From: Apostichopus parvimensis
Taxonomy: Eukaryota; Echinodermata; Holothuroidea; Aspidochirotida; Stichopodidae
Direction: 5' to 3'
DNA: 27,154 bases
Assembly: GCA_000934455.1 (NCBI GenBank)
Contig: KN887505.1
Location: 13,297-40,450, forward strand
The notes under the pieces were generated by a model. The model had not been told where the DNA came from and made no database searches. It worked only from the letters and a program-made list of their open reading frames with translations. Each line of letters begins with the position of its first letter. Position 1 is the stretch's first letter. Below are positions 12,201-24,200 of the stretch, piece by piece. The position numbers and the translations under genes were made by a program.

Positions 12201-15200
12201 CATTTCAGGGTGAAATAACAACGACAAACCTTTGCTGCAAATGGATTGCTGGTCAAAAGAGCGGTCAATAGCTGGATGGCGGCCCTGCGGACCAAACTCG
12301 ACTTATCGTGGAGCCTCCCTACGGTGAGTTCCAGCACGGCTTGCTGTCTAGTGAGGGGAATGGCCCGGTGTTGGCAAAGGTTCAGCCACACCTGTAGCGA
12401 CCTGCTGCGACAGAAGGCGTTCACGTCGTGAATGTGATCCTGTGGAGGGTTGAGGTGAGACCTTAGATTCTTAGCGGATTTTGAACAAGTTCTTACTTCA
12501 CTAACCTCACCCAGGTTGAGATATATGTTAGTCAATGTAGGAAGATAAGATAGCTGATTGGGAAATTTAAAAACAAACTGGAAAACACAAAAGAAATATT
12601 TAGCTACAAAGGGCCTTGGATCACCAACCTCGGGGCCATGGACCACAGGGTTACAAGTATTGTACTACACAGAGCTATCCTGCCCCTCGTTGGGGGCAAT
12701 CATTCATTGGTTTTTGGGGGGGCGGGGGCTAGCTGGGGGAGCCAATCAGAAGCAACAGTAGCTGGTATATCTTGTAACCATTAATTACAACCCAATTCCA
12801 TTCCATACAACCCAGACAGCAACAATCGAATAAATTCCAAGATGAAATTTTGACTTTTTATGTAGCTACATAATTAATAGGAATATGAACAAAGCCATAA
12901 AAAATAAGTTGGAAATTACAAAACAAACTGGTAAAAGAGTAAAGGAACTTTGGGTTATGATGAGAAAGATAAGAGCATTTATATACAAAGAGCTATGTCA
13001 ATAATTGAGAGGTGTCAGAGGTGCCTAACGTTTGTGTACGTACCCGAGTACCCAACCCTCAATGTTTGCTGGACCGTGGTATTTAAACATGCTGTGATAG
13101 GACCTATATTATCTTTATATTGACAGGTCAACTTTTCATTCAACTGATACAATCTTGTAAGTTTCAAACAAAGCTAATATCAGTGCATGTAGGTGGGGTA
13201 TTCGATGGATCTTGGTGGCAAATATTCGGTTCCATTTTAACAAAATACAGTGCAAAAGGATGCTTCACAGACCTGGTATTCAAACTTGGTGCTTGGTGAC
13301 CCTAATTTTAACCCTGATCAAAGGGCCTTGGTTGCAAGATGGTGTTTTATTTTTGCACCTTTTGAAGTAATTTATGTTCAAAGGTTTGCCACTTTTTTTT
13401 CTGCAAAATTTGGGCACTGTTTTGTTTTCTTCCGAAGTTTTGGCCACCGATCGAAACATTTTGGGGACCCTTAAAGGGCTGTGACCACCAGTTTGAATAC
13501 ACAGGCTTTACAGGGACATTTCAATGGGGATAATTTTACCTCCAGTTTATCAAGTAGCTTGTCTCGTGTAGTTCTGGCTTTCTCGTTCAAACCTTCGCCG
13601 CTCAGCACTTTACAGACGATGTTCCCCATGGCTGTCAGGATACCATTCCTCATGGTATAGGACTGATTAACATAAAGATTTTGAAAATGTTAGTAAATGA
13701 GTTCTTCTTTTCTTATTTTTCTTCATTTAAAAATACTCATTATTCTTTGAATTTTCAAACACTTTCATAAACTATTGCATAACTGTACTTTTCAATGACA
13801 AGCAAATTATTCCATACCCTGATAAGGGTTACTTACAAAGATGACAGTCTTTCAATCACCCCCCCCCCCCTTTTTAATGTGAGTTTAACTTTTATATCTA
13901 TATAATAAGATAAAAAGAATAACTGTGATATTCAGCAATGGAATGAAAATATTGTTAATGTTTCTTTGTACTGTGACTAGAAATATATATAAGCAAGACT
14001 TACTATCCTACTTATCTGTTAGTTTTTAAACACACTTTCCTCCTGCCCTCTACTGGTCATCTCTGAATTTGCTGCCTCTTGTCAAGTAATTTCCCCCCCC
14101 CACCCCCCTCACAAAGGGCTCCCTGGCTCTTATCTAATTATTATTATCATTATTATTATACCTCTCCATCCAGATGAGTAAGTAAGAGACTCATGCTGGG
14201 TAGGATCGTATCCGGAATGAGATCTGACAGTTCCGAGATGAACCCGGCGTAGCCTCTGGTACCGCTGTTGTCCCGGGCAAGGTCTTGTTGATCCATCCTG
14301 CCCAATTCCCTGATAATACAGAAACAAACAAACCAAAGATTAACCTTCAAAGTATTAGATTAAGTTTACATATAATTGAAATCATAGTGAGTTGAAAAAT
14401 CCAAAACAGTGAAAAAACTTCCAGCCTCCACCAGGATTCGAACCCGGGCCTCCCGCTTTCTATATGCATGGACAAAATGACGGGGTTCTGTGGCGCAAAT
14501 GTTTGAACCACATATGCTTCAGGTCTGGAAACGAAGCATGCAGAAGTTTCACAAAGTGTAATACAGCATGAGTGAATTTTGTCCAAGGTAAAAAAGTTGT
14601 CAAGAGAGAAAAATAACGAAGCTAACAGTATTTCATGGGTGAGGCAAATGTGTTGTTCTCGCACACTGCACAAGCTGCCCGGTAAAGTTACGATGACTAA
14701 CTCTATAAGAGTAAAGAAGTGCTTAAACTTGATCAGAATTCCAACCAGGCACCTCAGGGTACAAAAAGCCCTGCACTCTACCAAATAACCTATTTAGCTG
14801 GGATGCCATTCAGATACTATGTGTGTTGTGTTCAGTTATAGTAATAACATTCTTTATGTGAGATGCTATGTATTTATGATATGTATTCTTGAAGTACGCC
14901 CTCTCCAAGATGGCAGTGCTACGCACATACGAGTAAGAAATAAACAGGCAATCAATCTTCATGAATCAAGAACATCTTGTCATTATTCATAACAACTAAA
15001 CACTATATTTGGCGACGAGGATAAAATTTTACAACTTGGACGTGCTTTTACAATTATGGCAACCTCGGGAATACTTCCTCCGCCCGTTTTTCTATCAAGC
15101 CCTGGAGAGCCGCCTACACTGTGGCCGCAATGGAAGCACATGTTCAGTAACTACATGCTAGCGGCAGGTACGGATACGTCATCCTCCGGACGAAAGCAGG

Positions 15201-18200
15201 CGATACTGCTTCATTCGCTTGGACTAGAAGGACAGCGAATTTTCTACACATTGCCAGACCTTCCCGCTGTAGAAGGCGAGGATGTTTACGATCGGACTAT
15301 CCGAGTTTTGAACAAACGATTCGAACCAACAGTAAACGTCGTGGCAGCCCGCTACCGTTTCAGAAAGCGAGCGCAACTAACAGGTGAGCCGGTAGACACG
15401 TACATGTCTGCATTACGCGAGTTGTCTTCGACTTTTGGAACCTTCCTGGACGAGATGTTGCGGGATCAACTCGTCGAAAAAACGAACTCGACACGTATAC
15501 GAGAACGACTACTCTTGGAAACCGATTTGAAGTTACCTAAAGCGATAGAAACCGCCCGACAGGTGGAACAAGCAGTAAGAGACTCACGTTCCATATCTGG
15601 GAAAATGCCGGAAGAAGCGACGTGCGCAAATGTCAAATTTACGAGGGGCAAGAACTCTGACCGTTACAACCGTAGATCAGGAGATGCTAGAAACTCGCAG
15701 TCGCAATTCACAAAGTCTCGGGGAAATTCTAGTTTTACAAACCAGAACACTCCAGATAACAGAGAGCGCCAGTGTTGTTATCGTTGTGGATCGAAACAAC
15801 ATTTAGCCAAGTCACATCTATGCAGAGCAAAGAATGCTAAGTGCGATGCGTGTGGTAAAACAGGACACTTCGCGAGGGTTTGTTTACAAAACAACAATAT
15901 TGCGAGTGTTCGAAAAGTGGATTCTACACAGAGCAGTACGCTACATAATCCTAGTACTACCGATGAAGGAACAGATAGTGTACAAGTGTTGGGAATTTCT
16001 AACGTTACAGGACCAGCGGTTGAAGCCGGTTCCGCGAAACCGAGCATCGTCTGTGACCTGGAAATCAACAGCATCAGTCTGAGGTTTGTGGTGGACACAG
16101 GCAGTGACATTACACTCATGAATGCAAGAAGGTTTGATAAGTATTTTCTACGGGAAACCCTTGGTCCAATAAACAAGAAACTTGTTTCCTACAACAACAC
16201 TGTTATCCAAACATTAGGTTGTTTTACGGCCAAAGTAGGCCATAAAGGAAAGAGCATGCATGCCAACATTTATGTTGTTGAGGTGGGGATTTCCCTTATT
16301 GGTAAAGATGTCATCCAAGGACTAGGCTTACAGTTGGATGGCAAATCATTATCATGCCTACAGGTGGGTACAAGTGATGTTGAGCCTAGTGCGCCCGGTG
16401 TTATGAGGGGTAGCAAGGGTGATAAGCCTAACACTTGCCCTGACACTAAGAGTGATAATAACACAGGTATTAGTCAAGGTAAAACTACTAGACATAGGCC
16501 TACACTTAAACCTAATGATGGTACAGTCAGCAGTAATGATGCTAACAGTTACACACATGATTCAAGTGCCATTACAGGGCAATTTCAGGATTTATTTTCA
16601 GATGGTGTGGGGCGAATCAAAGGCTATGCCCACAAAATCAAACTTCAGCCTGGCTTTAAGCCAGTACAACAGCAACTACGACGCATACCATTTGCAGTTA
16701 GGGGTAAAGTTGCGAATGAGCTGAAGCATCTGACAGACGAGGGGGTCATTGAACCAGTTAGAGAGGCAACCGAGTGGGTATCCCCAGTAGTAGTAGCGTG
16801 GAAAAAGGATGGGGGGATCCATATTTGTGTTGATTTGCGAAAAGTAAACGAAGCGGTGGTGATTGAAAAATACCCCCTACCGAATATTGATGAGCTCCTG
16901 TCTGAGCTTAGGAATGCCAAATTTTTCTCAAAATTAGACCTCAAGTCGGCTTACTACCAGCTTGAATTAGACGAGAGTTCGCGTGACTTAACAACGTTTG
17001 TGACACACGAAGGCCTTTATCGTTATAAGCGTGTTTGCTTTGGCCTGGCCTCGGCTCCTACCTGTTTTCAACGTGTCATGAGCTCTGTTTTACAGGGGAT
17101 TAAAGGGGTTCAATGTTTCATTGACGATATAATTGTATATGGTGAAAACCGGGGGGAGCATGATAAGAGATTGCATGCAGTGTTGACCAAACTCAGGTCA
17201 GTGGGGATGAAACTGAACTCTAAGTGTGAGTTCAATGTGGGGTCAATTGAAATCCTGGCTCACGTGGTGGATCACAAGGGACTATCCCCAAACCCAGACC
17301 TGGTGAGAGCAATTAATGAGGCACCCACCCCAACAAATAGGGATCAAGTTAAATCTTTTTTGGGGCTGGTGGGTTATTACTCCAAATTTATTCGTCACTT
17401 CGCCATGCGAGTTCAGCACATTAGGGATACAATGGTAGCTGATGCCTTTGAATGGACAAAGGAAGCCCAAGTGGCATTTCAGGCAGTAAAGCATGAAATC
17501 ATCAATAGTACAGCCCTAGCCTTATTTGATCCAGATAGGGAGACCATAGTTACAACTGATGCTAGTGGGTATGGTGTTGGATCTGTAATGACACAAATTC
17601 AAGGGGCGCAAGAGGTCACTGTGTGTTTTGCATCCCGTAAACTAACCGCTACAGAACAGAAATATTCGGTGGGAGAACGGGAGGCCTTGGCATGCGTATG
17701 GGCGATTGAAAAATGGCATACATACTTATGGGGTAGACCATTTGTCCTAAGGACAGATCATAGGGCATTGACTACATTGTTAGCCACTAGTGGAACTGGC
17801 CATAGGCCAATGCGAATTGCCCGCTGGGCTACACGCCTGTGTCATTACAACTATACAGTGGAATACAAACCTGGTATAGGAAATAAAGTGGCAGACGCCC
17901 TATCCCGGTTGCCAGTGGAACATAACCCAGCAATTTGCGTAGTCGATGATGATGATGACGACATTGCTGCGGTATGTCAAACAGTATTACAGGAGAGTAG
18001 CGTTACCTATACTCAGCTACAAAGTGAGACTAATAGGGACGAGGCTTGCCAAACTATAAAAGGGTACACACAGCAGGGATGGCCTCAGAGTAAATCAGGA
18101 GTAGATGATAAAGTGATGCCATACTACAGGGTGCATGATGAATTGTCAGTGCATGACAATATCATATTCAGGGGTGAAAAAGTTGTAGTCCCTACAGGAC

Positions 18201-21200
18201 TAACAAGTAATATAGTTAGCATGGCCCACAAGGGACACCAGGGTATGGTAAGGACAAAACAGAGAATAAGGAAGCTATATTGGTGGCCAGGCATGGACAA
18301 CCAGGTTACCACAATGGTAAAGCATTGTGCAACATGCAACTTGGCTGATAAGTCGGTGAGCACAAGAGTAGCTCCAATGCAGCCAGTACCCTTACCAGAG
18401 TGTAGTTGGGACAAACTGGGATTGGACATAGTGGGTCCTGATGAGACTGCACCATTAGGTTGCAGATTTGCAATTACCCTGATAGACTACAAGTCTAAGT
18501 GGCCAGAGGTTGCATTTACGGATACTGTCACATCAAGCACAGTGATAGAGTTTTTATTGACCGTGTTCAGTAGGGAAGGCTACCCTAAAGAGATTGTGAC
18601 GGACCATGGTGTACAATTTACTTCTCATGAATTTGAAGAATTCTTGCGTTCGAGAAACATAGTACATAGAATGTCCGCTATCTACCACCCTCAAGGGAAT
18701 AGTACGGTAGAGCGATTCAATAGGGTGTTCAAGGGTTGCTTACAAACAGCAAGGCTAGAGAACACCAATAGGAAAGGAGCAGTGAGAGAATTTCTGTGTA
18801 TTTACAGGAGTACCCCTCATGCTACAACGGGGGAATCCCCAAAGATGGCATTGCATGGTCATCATCTGCGAACCAAATTAGATATAGTGGGAGCAACCCC
18901 TGTACCTACACAGACTGACCCAGATAGAGTTAGAGAGCATGTAGAGCATGCACAGACTAAGAGCAAACATTATTTTGACAAGAGAAAGAGGGTTAAGCAC
19001 AGAGTATTTAAGGTGCATGACTGGGTACGTGTCCACTTACCAGGACATATTCCAAAGGGCAAAAGCAGTTACTCTGACCCTTTACAAATAACCAAGAAAG
19101 TTGGTCAAAGCACCTACATTCTGTCTGATGGCAAGACCTGGAATGTAGAGCGATTGGTTCCCTACATGGGAAGTTGGGCCCCAAACCCGATCAGGAATGA
19201 AGAGTGGCTCTTGCCTGTGGCTGGTCAAGTAGAACCATGTGTGAGGCCCAGAGGACGGGAAGCAATTAGGGAACGGCCCATCAGGGACCGTAGACCACCC
19301 ACTTGGGTGAGGGATTATGTCATGGACTAAGTTAATGTTTAAAGTAGCTAAGAGATTTGATCAGTTTGAAGTTTATTATTCAAGTTTATTAAAGTTGTTG
19401 ATTTATGTATGTGGTATTCTTTTACAAACAGGAATTCTGAAAAAATCATATGACCCTACTGCAGGGGCTGACTTCAGTTATAAGGAGGGGGAAATGTTGT
19501 GTTCAGTTATAGTAATAACATTCTTTATGTGAGATGCTATGTATTTATGATATGTATTCTTGAAGTACGCCCTCTCCAAGATGGCAGTGCTACGCACAAA
19601 CGAGTAAGAAATAAACAGGCAATCAATCTTCATGAATCAAGAACAACTTGTTATTATTCATAACAACTAAACACTATAATGTGCCCATGGTCACACCCAG
19701 GGTTTAAACTACAATTTTCAAATAAAAACGAACACAGAGAGCGGTAGAAAAGGGGATTTTAAGACAACATTTTGCCGTTTTAGAGTATTATAAATGCAGC
19801 TGAATAATGCAAAACTGACTGGGACATTACAAGAGGAATGAAAATTTCGACCACTAGACACAGGACTCAAAACTATAGCGGTTAACCCTGAGGTCAAAGA
19901 TTCACATACTGTTATAACGAATTGCTCCATCAAGTTTTTTTAATATTAATTTTCCAGTCTTTTTTCCATTGTTCATTACTTGTATATATAAGTTAACATT
20001 ACACATGGGAACTATGTTACAGACATGGTACAGTGGATCAGGTTCACCAATGTAGACAAATTTTGATCGAAGTTTACTCAGGGATGAGCCTGGGGTAAAA
20101 CAAATACCACGGAACTTTGCAAAAATTGCGGTATAGGCTCCAGTTTGCGTATGCTACAGTGTGTTAGGATAATAGTTTTTGTCCCTGAGGTAGAAAAGAA
20201 ATCACAGATATTCCGCGAATTTGCGGAAAAAGCTCATGCCTGTTTTCTAAACACCGCCACTAGACTACTTAACCTTACACCTACCTGATGATTTCTCCCA
20301 CGATGCTCTTGACACCAAAGACATCAACGATGGTTTGGATGGCCTGGGCGAGAGGAACCGTCAGATGCTCAAAATGTTGGAGGAGTAGCAAGAGCTTAAC
20401 ACTTGCACCTACAACAAAAATCAAAATCAAATCAAAATCAACACAGAGATGAAGTGAGATCTGGTTACATAAGGATAAAAGAATTGTGATTTGCCCTGGT
20501 AGTCACAGACCATGTGCATATTCCTGCTCTTGCCAATGAGTTTGTTTGCTCTTTAAAGAAATTCTCTGTCAGTAGAATTACTGGTTATAATGATTGTTTG
20601 ATTGGTACTTACTTAGACCGTGGTACTGGTTATAATGATTGTTTCATGATTGGTACTTACTCAGACCGTGGTTGTACCGTTTCACCAGAATGGCAATGAC
20701 GTGTACCAGGTTATCCTTCGTGACCTTGTTCTTCATCACCTCTGGGGTTTCCAGCATCTTATAACAACTCCCACTGACAAGGCTAATACAAGAAAAAAAC
20801 AAAACAAAAAAAATCTTTGTTTATTCTTAAACCTTGGCATGGAAAATTTAAATTTGAAGGTTTATAGGTCTTGTACAAGGCCAAGGCATTTTCAACACTA
20901 CTGTACAGAATTAAACTCCTGGTAGTTGGTAACTTGTCACACCCACACAATTAATAATAATAATTATAATAATAAATGGTACTTTTAACTTAGGCGCAAA
21001 ATCTTCCGAAGAACTCAGAGCGCACAAGGACAAAAGACACACACGAAAGAAATCTATGAATCTGGAAAAGCTTGGCGGAAGAGATGTGTCTTCAAATTGC
21101 TATTAAAATGAGAAAACGTAGGAGTGTTACGAAGACTATTTGGAAGTGAATTCCAAAAGACGGGGCAGAAAATTCAAAAGAACGTTCCACCGGCAGACTT

Positions 21201-24200
21201 AAGGTTAGCCTGGTGAATGTTGAGCAGGTTTCTGGAGGAGGAACAAAGAACGTGTGGTGGTTGGCAAGTACACAAAACAGACATGGTGGAAGACTACCCT
21301 CAAAATAACAGTAAACCGAAACAGCCAGTTTATAGTGGATACGGAATTTGATAGGCAGCCAGTGAAGCTCAAAGAGGATGGGTGTAATATGCTCATGCTT
21401 TCTCTTCCTTGCAACAATTTAAACATCCACTAACAGGGTACTGAAGTGACCCACATCTTACGTGTCCCCAAGGATTCAGCCACAAAGCAGCACATGCAAC
21501 TATATTTACAAGTTACCTCACAGGTCCATACACATGTGAAGAGAGGCAATGGAGATAAAGTGCCTTGCCCAAGAATACGACATTATGGTCTGGACGAGCC
21601 ATCTTTAGAGGTCAAGTTCATTGCCTTGACAAATTGACCACAACACTCTCACGAGAGGAACATGGATGTGGTTTACAGATCAAATTTCTTGTGATGCCCA
21701 AACAATTAGTCGACAAAAAATAAAAATCTGAGACTAACCAATTTCTACAGATCTAAGTATCGATAGAATATGCAAATTAATGCAAATTTACATTTACAAC
21801 TGATGAGATTCCATTGAGGCTACAGTTTGTCACGGCCAGGCATGTTCCTACAGTATAAATGATTTGAGGGCATTTTAATAGAAATTGGCAGATTAACAAT
21901 TTTACTTGGCTGTGATGACCTTAAAGTAGATTGTGAATTTGCTGCAGTTTTAACAAATCAACTTTTGCTTTGGTAAAAACACACAAGATTGCAATTAAGT
22001 ATGTAGCCAAAGAATGTTGAATAATGAGTCATTATTAGTACACAAAATTTCATCAGTCAGGCCCACATATACATTAGTTATATTATTTAAATTTCAACGC
22101 TTGGATTGGTTCATTCCCATTGACAGTTGTTTGAAATTGGAGTTGAATTTACAAAGCTAGATTTGATAGATCTGATTGGATTTCAAGATCGTCCGATCTG
22201 TTATCAAAAAAGTTACCAAAATGAAAACAGACACTTTAATTGCACCTTGACTACCCAAGTTGGCAGTTGCCTTTTAAGTTTATGCCATGGAATGGCACTT
22301 ACGTGAAATTACGGACCTGTAGGCACTACCATATAACCCATGTCATATTAATATGAAATTATTGTGACTATAGTTATGGGAGTTGTCTCCGTCAACATCT
22401 GCATAATAAAAGATATGTTGATTCCTCACTTGACAAATTCTTCTTCCACGACAGGTGGGTCCCACAGCCTCCTTATTTCTGTTTGTAGAATTTTAACCAT
22501 GGCCTCTAAGTAGTTGGCCCTTTCGGCTTCCCAGTCCATTTCTCCAGAGACGGTTTTCTTCTTCTTGCGGCTCTGTTTGGTGAGAGAGCAAACCGACTTG
22601 AAGTTAGCGTTCTTACCGAAGGGCAGTACATGGGTTGAAGTACAGTATAAGTGGTCAGGGGTTGCTACATATTGACTTGGGCTACTGCATGTGTAGGGAC
22701 GAGTACTGGGTACTGTACAAATGACCCAGGAATGTAATGGTCAAGTTACACCCAAAAAAAAATCAGCATTCCTCAAAATGCTCATTTTTATGTGTTAGTA
22801 TTAAACAAAGCTCTTCTTTGTATGCTGTGAAATGCTACTTTAGTGTATTACTGATGAAACTGCTGTATTTGTTAATCTTGTAGACTTGTACATGTAATAC
22901 AAATTTGTATCTCGATTGCAATTTAAATACCAGATCAATGATTCCCATAAAAAAAAGTCAAAATAAAATAAAACTGTTAGCAAACTGCTTATCCACTAGA
23001 GAGCTGTGTAGGAGAATGTGTAAAAATAATCGAAACATCAGGCCATAAAAAAAGTAGCTAAATTATATGCTCTGATTTAGGGTAAGGTAAAGACTTTAGA
23101 ACTTAAAATGCTAGCTTTCAATACTACTGTAACATGTCATCATTTGAAATTTGCATTGACAGACATGTTCCAGTACATGTATCAAATCTATTAAACCACT
23201 ATAATAAAATTAAAATAATTAAAACATTAAAAAGATTGAAACCAAAACAAAGCAAACAAACTTGCAACTTACTCGTTTAGATATGGCCATATCGACAGAA
23301 GGTCGACCGGCTTCTGTCTCAAATGCATCTGCCAGCTGACAGAGAAGGTAAACCACCATTTTGATCTCATTCCTCTTAACGTTCTTCTCCGGAGCATCCA
23401 TGTCAGCTTCCTCCAGCATCGTGGAGAGTCCTGAAGTGAGGTTTCTCACAGCTAATGCAATAAAAAAACATCAAGATAAGGAACAGTATTGGGTGAAAAA
23501 ATACTATCCAAAATGGGCAAAATGGAAAAAATGCTATCCAAAATGGAAAAATTGTTATGCTAAATGGACAAATTGCTATGCAAGTGTAAAGATGTGTTGT
23601 ATATGTAACAGGTTATTGTACAAAGGAACTACATTATTTTATTAGAGAGCTTTCAAAACTGCTACACAATATCAGAACACCAAATTATGCCCTGGAAGGA
23701 CTTTATAGATATTTCAATATGAGGCAATTTGTGTGTTTGAAGATGTCTAGAATATTCATCCACCTCCAAACTGGTCACAAGGAAAAAATGCCAAATTTAT
23801 GTATCTTTGAAAGCTGATGAATAGTTTCAACAACATTGGCCAAATTGTGTACAGTAACTTTGTAGGTATAATTTAGTTGGCAGTTCAGTGAATTTACATA
23901 AATGCTCTTACCGGTCATCAAAATGTCCCATGCTTCCTCTCGAAATTCCGATCCTAGATGTCCAAAGTTCCTGAAAATTGGCAAGTTACACAATATCACA
24001 ATTATTTAAAACCTACTATACAGTGCATGAAAGTGTAGCAGTTCATCTACACATGTAAATATTCAATGCCACTTACACAACCTATGTATCTATAAATCTT
24101 TCCGTACAGCTGATGCACTAAACGTGCTCTGTAAGCAGATTCAGAAAACCTATTATTGCGGATCATGGAACCCTTTTTGCAATCATAAATGATAACTTAA

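Larger units (their letters stand above)
14824..19678 (+). mobile_element. Complete Ty3/gypsy LTR retrotransposon, mag-like
   Basis: A 4855-bp element lying antisense in a condensin intron. Seen in order: 184-bp 5' LTR, primer-binding site, one gag-pol frame, polypurine tract, 184-bp 3' LTR. The bases ATGTG at 14819-14823 and 19679-19683 form a perfect 5-bp target duplication. The LTRs start TG and end TA rather than the usual CA. Pol order is protease, RT, RNase H, integrase, which defines Ty3/gypsy. The primer site fits the 3' end of tRNA-Ser(GCT), and Ser priming together with a short single-frame element suggests the mag lineage (inference). No envelope gene is present. The LTRs differ at only three positions and the frame is intact, so the insertion is fairly recent and the copy may be, or lately was, autonomous. 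Confidence 0.96.

Noticed and set aside
12605..13332. Pair of AAAGGGCCTTGG words as a repeat
   Set aside because: Similarity does not extend beyond the 12-base word; likely chance.
14347..14784. 145-codon minus-strand frame beside the retrotransposon
   Set aside because: Low-complexity hydrophobic translation, no family likeness, covers a tRNA-like repeat relic, and lies inside a well-defined intron.
19317..19532. An env-like or third frame after the retrotransposon pol
   Set aside because: It overlaps the pol stop, polypurine tract and LTR, and shows no signal peptide or glycoprotein features.
23361..23645. 94-codon plus-strand frame with YPKWxK repeats
   Set aside because: It is antisense to a condensin exon and then runs through the 25-bp minisatellite.
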